This document shows, piece after piece, positions 1 to 6,937 of a DNA stretch of 9,228 nt (position 1 is its first letter; each line of letters starts with the position of its first letter). This stretch comes from Alphaproteobacteria bacterium (GTDB lineage: Bacteria > Pseudomonadota > Alphaproteobacteria > Micavibrionales > Micavibrionaceae). The notes under the pieces were generated by a model that made no database searches, had not been told where the DNA came from, and saw only the letters and a program-made list of their open reading frames with translations. The stretch covers positions 1-9,228 of the forward strand of contig JAESUK010000067.1 in assembly GCA_016763095.1 (NCBI GenBank), written 5' to 3'. A program made the position numbers and the translations under genes.

Positions 1-1577
1 CAAAAATCAATATGGTCAGCTGCGAATGTGCGCCCGCGCATTGTTTCGGTGATCTGTTTACGTTCGTGTTCATCTTCGTCGCGGGCGGAGATCTGGAAGA
101 CGCGCTCGCGTCCAAATTCATGGGCATAGTGTGAGCAGACAAGCGCGTTGTATGATGGGTTATCTGTAGCCGCGAATAGTTTGTTGTATTGCGCCATTTC
201 CAAATTAAATTCAGTTTCTTCAGAAAGCATTTCACCGTAATAGGTCGGAACATCTGCCATGCGTGCAGGTTTGAGGGCGTGCCATGTCTTATCCGTAATC
301 ATGACGGCGATGCCTTCTTTTTTGATTGTTTCGGCTAGCTGAAGAGTCCAGTCGGTTGCACCAACAATGATTAGTCCGTCAACATCTTTGTGTGCCAACC
401 CCAATTTTTTTGCGAGAGGCTTGGCGGTTAAGCCGTGGAGGAGCACTGTCACAAGCACAATGGCAAATGCGAGAGGGAGGAGCTGTGCCCCATCTGGATA
501 ACCCGCTTGAACGAGGAGAGGTCCTAAGATACCCGCAACGGCGGCACATACAATACCTCGTGGGGCGACCCAACTTGCGAGTATGATTTCATTGCGTGTC
601 AGTGTTGTGCCAATGCTTGAGAGCAAAACGGTGATTGGCCTGATTACAAAGAGTATCGCGACTATGAATATATATCCGTGCCAATCTATGTTGAGGAGGA
701 TATTTGGATCAATTTGTGCTGTTAGAAGTATAAATATCCCAGAGACCAGCATGATTGTAATGGTTTCTTTGAAACGCTTTAGTTCATCAATGCTTGTGAC
801 CCCTAGATTTGCAAGGGTAATCCCGAGAAGGGTGACACCGATTAGTCCAGATTCATGCAGAATGTTGTTACATACGATAAATAGGATCACGACCATTGAG
901 GTGAGGAAGGCCGACTTCATATATTCAGGCACAAGCCCGCGGTTTAAAATACGCGCCAATATCACTCCACTGACGATGCTGAGGACAATGACGAGAAGTA
1001 GCATGCTTCCTGTGTGAATAAAGAACTCACCACTTGTTGTGTTCCCGCTCTGTGTGAGGTGAAAATATTCGTAAGCCAAGACGGCTAAAACAGCGCCGAT
1101 GGGGTCATTTATTATGCCTTCCCATTTGAGGACTGATCCTGCGCGGTCATTCAGTCGCGCCTGTTTCAAAATAGGCATGATAACGGTGGGTCCCGTTACA
1201 ATAAGAAGTGCTCCAAAGGTGATGGCCACAGGCCAGCTCAATCCACCGAGATAATGCCCGCCGAATGCCATAAGAACCCAGCCAACAGGTGCGCCAATGA
1301 TTACAATATGGCGAATTGCAAAGCGTGCTTTCTTTGCTTCTCGGAAGTTTAGCGTTAAGCTTCCCTCAAATAGAATAATACCAACCGCTACAGAAATTGC
1401 AGGATGTAAGAAGTCCCCTAATAAGCCCTGCGGATCGATCAGACCTAAAACTGGACCCGCGAGGAAACCAGACAGGAGGAGGAACACAATCGCTGGGATT
1501 TTAATACGCCAGCCGAGCCATTGAGACGCAATACTGAAAAAAGCGATCAGACCGATTTGAATTAAAGGATCATACAT
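1..1577 (-). CDS. CPA1-family Na+(K+)/H+ antiporter with C-terminal RCK_N-like domain (3' end cut by window edge)
   Basis: The minus strand is open from an ATG at 1577 to the window edge, giving 525 residues with no stop; the C-terminus is missing. Residues about 5-385 are a polytopic membrane domain with repeated hydrophobic helices. CPA1 hallmarks are visible: ILFEGSLTL (68-76), TGPTV (128-132), the ion-binding Asn-Asp pair N157-D158 within GIINDPIGAV, and the APRGI arginine R340. Residues about 400-495 form a cytosolic Rossmann-like unit resembling RCK_N/TrkA-N, with strand-helix DGLIIVGATDW and later ARMADVPTYYGEMLSEE. Members of this family exchange monovalent cations for protons across the inner membrane, for pH and salt homeostasis; the RCK part may sense a nucleotide or ion. 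Its glycine-rich loop is degenerate (GATDWT, not GxGxxG). An ATG at 1588 is out of frame and no Shine-Dalgarno sequence precedes 1577. Family assignment is secure; the transported ion is not. Confidence 0.9.
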   Translation of the reverse strand, partial: MYDPLIQIGLIAFFSIASQWLGWRIKIPAIVFLLLSGFLAGPVLGLIDPQGLLGDFLHPAISVAVGIILFEGSLTLNFREAKKARFAIRHIVIIGAPVGWVLMAFGGHYLGGLSWPVAITFGALLIVTGPTVIMPILKQARLNDRAGSVLKWEGIINDPIGAVLAVLAYEYFHLTQSGNTTSGEFFIHTGSMLLLVIVLSIVSGVILARILNRGLVPEYMKSAFLTSMVVILFIVCNNILHESGLIGVTLLGITLANLGVTSIDELKRFKETITIMLVSGIFILLTAQIDPNILLNIDWHGYIFIVAILFVIRPITVLLSSIGTTLTRNEIILASWVAPRGIVCAAVAGILGPLLVQAGYPDGAQLLPLAFAIVLVTVLLHGLTAKPLAKKLGLAHKDVDGLIIVGATDWTLQLAETIKKEGIAVMITDKTWHALKPARMADVPTYYGEMLSEETEFNLEMAQYNKLFAATDNPSYNALVCSHYAHEFGRERVFQISARDEDEHERKQITETMRGRTFAADHIDF

Positions 1578-1659
1578 AAAATAACCATAGTAGAATCTTA
1601 GTATAAGACAAAGATCAGATCGTGATTTGTCCAGATAATATATAGCTTTATCTCTTTTT

Positions 1660-1682
1660 ACTTGTAAGAAGCTACTTGTAAG
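1660..1682. repeat. Short direct repeat in the antiporter/DUF502 divergent intergenic region
   Basis: The nonamer ACTTGTAAG occurs at 1660-1668 and again at 1674-1682, a 14-base period, and each copy is followed by a GCT. It lies 16-38 bases upstream of the DUF502 start. The full 120-base gap (1578-1697) is AT-rich and must hold the 5' signals of both divergent genes. A TATACT hexamer on the minus strand (1605-1600) could be a -10 element for the antiporter, but I see no convincing -35. The repeat may be a regulator site or chance in AT-rich sequence. Confidence 0.3.
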
Positions 1683-1697
1683 GCTAAGACATTAAGT

Positions 1698-2348
1698 ATG
1701 AGTGATGAAGATGACATAAAGCCCAGTTCAAGTGCCGTGGCACGTTTAAGAAACTATTTTTTAGCAGGTATTTTGGTAACCGCACCGATTGCGATTACTC
1801 TATATCTTACATATTCATTTTTGAATATGATTGATAGTAAAGTGCGGAGAATTGTTCCTGTTGAAAAGCTGTTTCCGCCAGAGTATCAGGAAATTGCGGT
1901 TCCTGGTTTAGGCATTATTTTTGCCGTTATCTTTTTTATTCTTGTTGGGTGGTTTGCACGGAACTTCCTTGGGCGTTTGATCATTCGCCTGTCTGAATAT
2001 ATTGTTCACCGTTTACCAGTGATTAGTTCCCTATATGGGGCGATTAAACAGATTCTTGAAACGGTGATGGCTAGTAAGTCAAAAGCCTTCCGTGAAGTTG
2101 TGATGCTTGAATATCCACGTAAAGGTGTTTGGTCAATTGGTTTTGTCACTGGTGTTACACAAGGTGAAGTTCAAGATGCAACGCGTCAAGAAACTATGAA
2201 TGTGTTTGTGCCAACAACGCCGAACCCAACATCTGGATACCTTCTTTTTGTTCCGAAGAAAGAACTTAAATACTTAAATATGACGGTAGAAGAAGGCGTT
2301 AAGCTTGTTGTTTCTGCAGGAATTATTATTCCAGAAGATCGTCGTTAA
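1698..2348 (+). CDS. DUF502 family inner-membrane protein
   Basis: A complete 216-residue protein of the DUF502 family, whose biochemical role is not established. An acidic N-terminus (MSDEDD) precedes two transmembrane helices at about 21-43 and 66-87; the rest is a soluble domain. The family signature VPTTPNPTSGYLLFVP lies at about 171-186, and the LPVISSLYGAIKQ stretch at about 106-118 is also typical. In many alphaproteobacteria a DUF502 gene sits beside recG. Here it is on the opposite strand and ends 7 bases from the recG stop codon. The ATG at 1698 gives the expected N-terminus, but only a weak, distant AAGG (1680-1683) precedes it. Family call firm, function unknown. Confidence 0.9.
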   Translation: MSDEDDIKPSSSAVARLRNYFLAGILVTAPIAITLYLTYSFLNMIDSKVRRIVPVEKLFPPEYQEIAVPGLGIIFAVIFFILVGWFARNFLGRLIIRLSEYIVHRLPVISSLYGAIKQILETVMASKSKAFREVVMLEYPRKGVWSIGFVTGVTQGEVQDATRQETMNVFVPTTPNPTSGYLLFVPKKELKYLNMTVEEGVKLVVSAGIIIPEDRR

Positions 2349-2355
2349 TATTGAG

Positions 2356-4437
2356 CTAACCACCTTGTAGATACTGAATAGCTTGATCTCCTTCATAGAG
2401 ATAGAGCAGGGTGCGTAATGCTTCTCCACGAGGTGTTGTAAGTTTCACATCTTTTTGAATGATAAGTTTTGCGTCATCTCTTGCTGCAGCGAGGAGTGTG
2501 CCATGTATGGCCAAGTCTACAAATTTAAATTCAGGAACTCCGCTTTGTTTTGTGCCAAGAACGTCACCGCTTCCTCTTAATTCTAAGTCTTTTTCAGAAA
2601 TAAGAAATCCATCTTCGGTTTCACGCATAATTGAGAGCCGTTCTCGTGCTGTTTGAGATAGAGGAGATTTATAGAGTAAGAAGCAGTAAGATTTATCACC
2701 ACCACGTCCTACACGTCCACGGAGTTGATGAAGTTGAGCAAGCCCGAATCGTTCCGCGGATTCAATGACCATGATTGTGGCTTCTGGTACATTTACACCA
2801 ACTTCAATTACGGTTGTTGCCACAAGGATGGAGAGATCTCCACCCATAAATTTTTGCATGATGGTATCTTTTTCATCTGGTTTCATACGTCCGTGAATAA
2901 GCCCAACTTTTTCCCCAAATATGCTTTCAAGTATTTGGAATCGTTCTTCGGCAGCGGTTACATCCAAAATATTAGATTCTTCGACCAATGGACAAACCCA
3001 ATATATGCGCGCGCCTTTTTCTATTTGGCGTTTTAGACCTTCAATCATTTCTTGGATTTTTTCGGTTGTAAAAAGAAGTGTGTCTATTGGTTTGCGCCCA
3101 GGGGGTTTTTCATCAAGAACGGAGACATCAAGGTCTCCATAAGATGTGAGTGCCAATGTGCGTGGAATGGGTGTGGCCGTCATGACCAAGACATCAACGC
3201 CTTTGCCTTTGTTGGAAAGTTTTAACCGTTGGTCCACTCCAAAGCGGTGTTGCTCATCAATGACGGCAAATCCCAAATTCTGGAACTCAATAGAATCTTG
3301 GAACAGTGCGTGCGTGCCAATGATGATTTGTGCCGCGCCATTTTTAATTTGTCCTGTGAGAATATCGCGTTCTTTGCCCTTGTTACGCCCTGTAAGGCAT
3401 ATCATACGGATGCCTAGAGGCTCGAAGAGGGTCTTTAGGCTGTCATAGTGCTGTCGAGCAAGGATTTCGGTTGGTGCCATCATGGCGGCTTGCATACCGC
3501 TATCAAGGGCATTCATCATAGAGAGTGCAGCTACGATGGTTTTTCCGCTTCCTACATCCCCTTGTAGAAGGCGCATCATTCTGGATTTGCTGCTTATATC
3601 GGTATCAATCTCTTTGAGTGTTCGGATTTGTGCGCCAGTCAGTGAAAAAGGAAGTACAGAGAGTAGTTTTGTTTTAAGTGGACCGTCTGTCGTGTAGGAA
3701 ATTCCGTGGAGCTTTTTTTGACGGTGACGCATTAGCGCAATGGTTAATTGATTCGCAAGGCATTCATCATAGGCAAGCCGAGAGCGTACAGATGTATTTG
3801 GATCAAGGTCTTCTTGAGATTGCGGTGCATGAAGTGTTTCGAGGGCTTTGTTCCAATCTGGCCATTTGTTTTTCTTTTTGTACTCTGGGTCTAGCCATTC
3901 AGGAAGTTTAGGGGCAAAACCAAGCGCGCTTCTTAGGGCTTTGAGAAGTACCTTGTGACTGATTCCTTGTGTGAGGGGGTAAACAGGTTCAATTTTGGGT
4001 GCTTCTCCTGTGCCATCGCCAATCAATTCAGGATGTACTATTTGGGGGTGGTCGCGGTAGACGTCAATTTTCCCACTTACGATGAGGCCTTCGCCAATTG
4101 GGTATTGGGTCATCATGTATTCTTGATAGGCGCGGAAGAAGACAAGGTCGAGTGTTCCTGTATCATCCTTGCAACGCACACGGTAGGGCAAGTTACGGCG
4201 TACGGCGGGTGTGTGTTTAAGCACTTGGACTTTGATGGTTGCCAAACGCCCTGCTTCTGCCTCAGCAATGGTGGGGGTATAGCTACGATCTATAAGCTCA
4301 ATGGGTTTATGGGCGAGAAGATCGAAGATACGCTCGTCGTTTATTAACCGTTCAAAATGTTTAAGGGTACGCGGTCCTACGCCTGAAAGAGCTTTCAGGT
4401 TTCTGAAGAGTGGGTCGAGTATAAAGGGGCGTGACAT
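2356..4437 (-). CDS. recG: ATP-dependent DNA helicase RecG
   Basis: A complete 693-residue superfamily 2 double-stranded DNA translocase that remodels stalled replication forks, Holliday junctions and R-loops. A helix-hairpin-helix-like segment SGVGPRTLKHFERL (18-31) leads into the OB-fold wedge domain (about 60-150) that binds and splits branched DNA. Helicase motifs follow in order: Walker A GDVGSGKT (293-300), APTEILARQH (321-330), Walker B-type DEQHRFGV (394-401), TATPIPRTL (420-428), ATTVIEVGVNVP (540-551) and motif VI QLRGRVGRGG (571-580). The C-terminal segment holds LRGSGDVLGTKQSG (620-633), typical of RecG. Length equals that of E. coli RecG. It starts 13 bases after the upstream membrane-protein gene and its best Shine-Dalgarno (AAGG, 4452-4449) overlaps that gene's stop codon, so it is very probably co-transcribed with it. 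No missing residues or frameshift seen. Confidence 0.98.
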   Translation of the reverse strand: MSRPFILDPLFRNLKALSGVGPRTLKHFERLINDERIFDLLAHKPIELIDRSYTPTIAEAEAGRLATIKVQVLKHTPAVRRNLPYRVRCKDDTGTLDLVFFRAYQEYMMTQYPIGEGLIVSGKIDVYRDHPQIVHPELIGDGTGEAPKIEPVYPLTQGISHKVLLKALRSALGFAPKLPEWLDPEYKKKNKWPDWNKALETLHAPQSQEDLDPNTSVRSRLAYDECLANQLTIALMRHRQKKLHGISYTTDGPLKTKLLSVLPFSLTGAQIRTLKEIDTDISSKSRMMRLLQGDVGSGKTIVAALSMMNALDSGMQAAMMAPTEILARQHYDSLKTLFEPLGIRMICLTGRNKGKERDILTGQIKNGAAQIIIGTHALFQDSIEFQNLGFAVIDEQHRFGVDQRLKLSNKGKGVDVLVMTATPIPRTLALTSYGDLDVSVLDEKPPGRKPIDTLLFTTEKIQEMIEGLKRQIEKGARIYWVCPLVEESNILDVTAAEERFQILESIFGEKVGLIHGRMKPDEKDTIMQKFMGGDLSILVATTVIEVGVNVPEATIMVIESAERFGLAQLHQLRGRVGRGGDKSYCFLLYKSPLSQTARERLSIMRETEDGFLISEKDLELRGSGDVLGTKQSGVPEFKFVDLAIHGTLLAAARDDAKLIIQKDVKLTTPRGEALRTLLYLYEGDQAIQYLQGG

Positions 4438-4448
4438 TATAATTCGTA

Positions 4449-4452
4449 CCTT
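4449..4452 (-). promoter_or_regulatory. Ribosome binding site of recG embedded in the upstream stop codon
   Basis: AAGG on the minus strand lies 11 bases before the recG ATG and shares bases with the TAA stop (4453-4451) of the preceding gene. It supports the start at 4437 and suggests that translation of recG depends partly on ribosomes finishing the upstream gene. The spacing is longer than optimal, which would favour modest expression. Confidence 0.5.
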
Positions 4453-5380
4453 ACTTATGGCTTATTTTCTGTCCGAGCTTCATGCCCCATGAACTGATCG
4501 CGATAAACAGACCCCCAAGAATCATAAGCGCAATCGGCCAACCCACCATGTCAGTGAAATATTCAGAGGTGAAATATCCCAAATACCCAAGAAGTACCAT
4601 GACGCTTACAAATAAGAATGCACGACTTTGTGCCCATATGCTGGCGTAAATTAATCCCGAGGCAACGCCAATGAGAGCAAGGTCAAAGGTGTTTTCGAGT
4701 AGTTCAAACGCACCAATTGCAAAGCCTATTGTTGAGAGGAAATATCCAAATCCTGAGATAGCGCGATGAGGTGTTTTATCTATGCCATAGGCAAGGCAAA
4801 TCCCTGAAAATCCAAGGATGAGAACCAGTAAATCTTCATCAGACTCAAGGAGGACAGCAAGGGAAATAATTGTGCTGTATCCGAATAAAATAGCGTAAAA
4901 GAGAGTGCTTGTTTGGCGGTGCTTCATAAATATTAAAGCCTGTTGAAGTGCTATTATACCAAACACAAGTGCGACGGCAACTTCTGGGGGCGTATCACTG
5001 TGCATATATTCGTCCATGAAGGTGAATATCCCCAATGGTTGCAAGAATACAGCGATGAGCATTAAGGGTGTGAATGCTTTGTTATATTTTTTATCTCTGA
5101 TGGCAACCAAAGCAAGTATTAAACAAATTACTCCAGAACCTAGTGTAATAACAACACGCGAAGCACTATCAAAGTTTTCCCACATCATGCCCGTGTAAAT
5201 TGACAAGCCAGAAAAAATGAATATTCCGCCTAAATATGAGAAGAGGCGTGAAATGAAAGAGCTTTTGGTGGAATGGTTGTGCTCTAATTGCTCATAATGG
5301 TTTTTGATGTCCTCAAGTGTGATCCCATTTTTTTTTGCTATGTCCGCTATTTTTTTGAGGGTATCTGATTTTTTGCTCAT
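4451..5380 (-). CDS. Polytopic membrane protein, DUF2157-like
   Basis: A complete 309-residue protein with a charged cytosolic N-terminal segment (1-42, helical, Lys/Glu-rich) followed by about ten hydrophobic helices: roughly 45-66, 75-94, 102-120, 132-152, 158-178, 182-200, 207-227, 232-250, 253-271 and 280-299. The arrangement of an N-terminal soluble helix pair, then LGGIFIFSGLSIY and a Trp-containing loop (MMWENFDSASR, 65-75), resembles DUF2157 predicted membrane proteins. That match is by memory of the pattern, not by search. The ATG at 5380 overlaps the stop of the preceding gene (ATGA), with a good Shine-Dalgarno GGTGGA 7 bases upstream. No catalytic motif is evident and its function is unknown. 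It is the middle gene of a three-gene unit with the 192-residue protein and recG. Moderately sure of the family, sure that the gene is real. Confidence 0.75.
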   Translation of the reverse strand: MSKKSDTLKKIADIAKKNGITLEDIKNHYEQLEHNHSTKSSFISRLFSYLGGIFIFSGLSIYTGMMWENFDSASRVVITLGSGVICLILALVAIRDKKYNKAFTPLMLIAVFLQPLGIFTFMDEYMHSDTPPEVAVALVFGIIALQQALIFMKHRQTSTLFYAILFGYSTIISLAVLLESDEDLLVLILGFSGICLAYGIDKTPHRAISGFGYFLSTIGFAIGAFELLENTFDLALIGVASGLIYASIWAQSRAFLFVSVMVLLGYLGYFTSEYFTDMVGWPIALMILGGLFIAISSWGMKLGQKISHK

Positions 5381-5394
5381 TTTTCAATCCACCC
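5377..5394 (-). promoter_or_regulatory. Translational coupling junction: ATGA overlap with internal Shine-Dalgarno
   Basis: The TGA of the upstream gene (5379-5377) and the ATG of the DUF2157-like gene (5380-5378) overlap as ATGA. GGGTGGA (5394-5388) sits 7 bases before the ATG inside the upstream coding sequence. This is the classic layout for coupled translation and fixes the downstream start. Confidence 0.75.
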
Positions 5395-5955
5395 TACAAA
5401 TTTGGTTTGAGGCCAACGTGAGGTGTTTGGTAGAAAGACTTTTATACCATTCTTAATGACTGCATCTTTACGCTTATGGCGATTGTAACCAAATATTTCG
5501 GTCATTAGATTGCTGCTTCTATAAACGCTATGTTCAAATTTATAACCATCTGGGGATGTTGTGTTACTTATGAACTTAAGGTTTTTGATTTCTTCAGGAA
5601 GCGGGATGATCACTTCTTTGCCTTTGTTTTCTTCTGAGATATTTGATGTGTCCAATATATATGTCTGTAAGCCAGATTCTTTTTTATAAATATATAGCGT
5701 TGTACCTCTAATCCCTCCCGAATCAACAATATTTTTTAAAACTGTGGCGGATATTTTTAAGTGCTTCGTTTCTGAATCTATATTTGTAACCAAGCGCATT
5801 CCGTATGCTTGGTTATTGACAATATAGGCAGCTCGATGCTCGGGTGGAGCTGTATCTATTTTAGATGCGGCTTGGAAGAGGGTTAAAAGTCCGATGAGGA
5901 GTAATGGTAGGCTCACGCCAAGGATGATGAAGATATTTTCTTTAATAAATGACAT
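5377..5955 (-). CDS. Unrecognised membrane-anchored protein ahead of the DUF2157-like gene
   Basis: I do not recognise this 192-residue protein. A short basic start (MSFIKENIF) and one hydrophobic helix at about 7-27 suggest a single-pass anchor, with about 160 residues predicted on the periplasmic side. The soluble part looks beta-rich, with segments such as AAYIVNNQAYGMRLV (42-56), TLYIYKK (86-92) and a C-terminal KVFLPNTSRWPQTKFVGW (172-189). No cysteine is present, and no lipobox or enzymatic motif. By analogy, DUF2157 genes often neighbour a small anchored beta protein (the GDYXXLXY group), but the GDY motif itself is absent here. The start at 5955 is preferred over the longer 5994 alternative: it has GGGG 6 bases upstream, begins just before the membrane helix, and avoids overlapping sdhE. 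First gene of the unit leading to recG. Confidence 0.75.
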   Translation of the reverse strand: MSFIKENIFIILGVSLPLLLIGLLTLFQAASKIDTAPPEHRAAYIVNNQAYGMRLVTNIDSETKHLKISATVLKNIVDSGGIRGTTLYIYKKESGLQTYILDTSNISEENKGKEVIIPLPEEIKNLKFISNTTSPDGYKFEHSVYRSSNLMTEIFGYNRHKRKDAVIKNGIKVFLPNTSRWPQTKFVGWIEK

Positions 5956-5961
5956 GTAAAA

Positions 5962-5965
5962 CCCC
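5962..5965 (-). promoter_or_regulatory. Shine-Dalgarno deciding the start of the 192-residue membrane-anchored protein
   Basis: GGGG within TTGGGGTTTTAC on the minus strand lies 6 bases from the ATG at 5955. It favours this start over the in-frame ATG at 5994, which would overlap the divergent sdhE start. Confidence 0.5.
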
Positions 5966-5979
5966 AATAAATTGTGTAT

Positions 5980-5983
5980 AGGT
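5980..5983 (+). promoter_or_regulatory. Shine-Dalgarno of sdhE
   Basis: AGGT at 5980-5983, with AGG ending 6 bases before the sdhE ATG at 5989, supports that start. Only 33 bases separate sdhE from the divergent gene at 5955, so at least one promoter must lie inside the neighbouring coding sequence. I saw no strong -35/-10 pair in the gap. Confidence 0.45.
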
Positions 5984-5988
5984 AGACT

Positions 5989-6288
5989 ATGCAAGAAAAC
6001 ATCAAAAAAGTCGAGAATATAGAAAGCAATATAGGGAATTGGCGCAAGCGTTTAATATTCAGATCATGGCATCGTGGTATGAAGGAAATGGATTTGCTTC
6101 TTGGAAAATTCTCTGACCAATATGTGCAGTCGTTCACTGAGAAACAATTGGGCGCGTTTGAAGATGTTCTCTCTATTAATGATCCTGACTTATATAAGAT
6201 GTACTTAAAACAGCGTGAGCCAACAGAGGAGCAGAACAGCGATGTTCTTACTCAGTTCCTTGGCTATACTTTGCCCATATCTAAATAA
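5989..6288 (+). CDS. sdhE: SdhE / Sdh5 family FAD assembly factor for succinate dehydrogenase (DUF339)
   Basis: A small, complete 99-residue protein. Residues about 19-38 (RKRLIFRSWHRGMKEMDLLL) carry the diagnostic RGxxE motif (R29, G30, E33) in the family's usual setting. The remaining helices, including SFTEKQLGAFEDVLSINDPDLYKMY (48-72 region), match the five-helix fold of this family. SdhE binds the flavoprotein subunit SdhA (and FrdA where present) and promotes covalent attachment of FAD, so it supports complex II maturation in the cytosol. The N-terminus is about ten residues longer than the E. coli protein. In many alphaproteobacteria sdhE lies close to recG; here it is nearby but divergent, separated by two membrane-protein genes. 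Its 3' end overlaps nth on the opposite strand by 8 bases. Confidence 0.93.
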   Translation: MQENIKKVENIESNIGNWRKRLIFRSWHRGMKEMDLLLGKFSDQYVQSFTEKQLGAFEDVLSINDPDLYKMYLKQREPTEEQNSDVLTQFLGYTLPISK

Positions 6289-6913
6289 TTTTATCTTTAA
6301 AGTTACACAAGTCTGAAACGATGCATTCACTGCATTTTGGTTTGCGTGCAACACAGACATAGCGACCATGCAGGATTAACCAGTGATGGGCATGGAGCAA
6401 AAATTCTTTAGGGATTACTTTTTCTAATTTATCTTCAACGTGGTCAGGTGTTTTTCCCTTTGCCATTCCTGTGCGATTTCCAATACGAAAGATATGCGTA
6501 TCAACGGCAATTGTTGGGTGTCCAAAGGCCATGTTTAAAACAACGTTGGCTGTTTTGCGTCCAACGCCAGCAAGTTTGATTAGTTCTTCGCGTGTTTGAG
6601 GGATTTCACCATTGTGGTTATCGATGAGGCTTTGTGAAAGCTTGATTACATTTTTTGCCTTGGTGTTAAATAGCCCAATTGTTTTGATCAAATCTCTGAC
6701 GTTATCTTCACCAAGCACCAACATTTTTTGTGGGGTAGGTGCCGCTTCAAACAGCGCGGGAGTTGCTTTGTTCACACCTTTGTCGGTTGCTTGTGCAGAT
6801 AAAACCACCGCCACTAACAGTGTATATGGGTTAGTGTGGAACAGCTCGCCTTGTGGTTCGGGCTTTTGTTCCCGTAGTCGCTCGAAAAATGTTTGTATGT
6901 CTTGTTTCTTCAT
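6281..6913 (-). CDS. nth: Endonuclease III (DNA glycosylase / AP lyase)
   Basis: A complete 210-residue bifunctional base-excision repair enzyme that removes oxidised pyrimidines and cleaves the resulting abasic site. The helix-hairpin-helix LAGVGRKTANVV (114-125) supplies the catalytic lysine K120, and AVDTHIFR (136-143) supplies the catalytic aspartate D138. A C-terminal [4Fe-4S] site has the exact C-x6-C-x2-C-x5-C spacing at C187, C194, C197 and C203. These positions coincide with E. coli Nth. LSAQATD (38-44) is the family's N-terminal signature. No recognisable Shine-Dalgarno precedes the ATG at 6913, which may indicate a leaderless or weakly initiated message. The gene starts 6 or 24 bases from the divergent alkyl-transferase gene, depending on the start chosen there. 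Confidence 0.98.
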   Translation of the reverse strand: MKKQDIQTFFERLREQKPEPQGELFHTNPYTLLVAVVLSAQATDKGVNKATPALFEAAPTPQKMLVLGEDNVRDLIKTIGLFNTKAKNVIKLSQSLIDNHNGEIPQTREELIKLAGVGRKTANVVLNMAFGHPTIAVDTHIFRIGNRTGMAKGKTPDHVEDKLEKVIPKEFLLHAHHWLILHGRYVCVARKPKCSECIVSDLCNFKDKII

Positions 6914-6937
6914 AGATAAATGTATAAAGATGGATGT

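Noticed and set aside
583..1017. A 144-codon plus-strand open frame
   Set aside because: It is the antisense shadow of the antiporter gene, whose minus frame is continuous and shows the CPA1 motifs N157-D158 and APRGI across this stretch.
3955..4347. A 130-codon plus-strand open frame
   Set aside because: It lies entirely inside recG on the opposite strand, where the wedge-domain sequence is conserved; the plus-strand product shows no domain.
5941..5990. Possible sigma70 promoters in the sdhE divergent gap (for example TATACA on the minus strand, ATGACA on the plus strand)
   Set aside because: Spacing and hexamer matches are poor on both strands, and the AT-rich context makes such matches common; not supportable without start-site data.
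5956..5994. Longer N-terminus for the membrane-anchored protein, starting at 5994
   Set aside because: It would overlap the sdhE start on the other strand and add residues ahead of a natural signal-anchor start; the 5955 ATG has a GGGG Shine-Dalgarno at good spacing.
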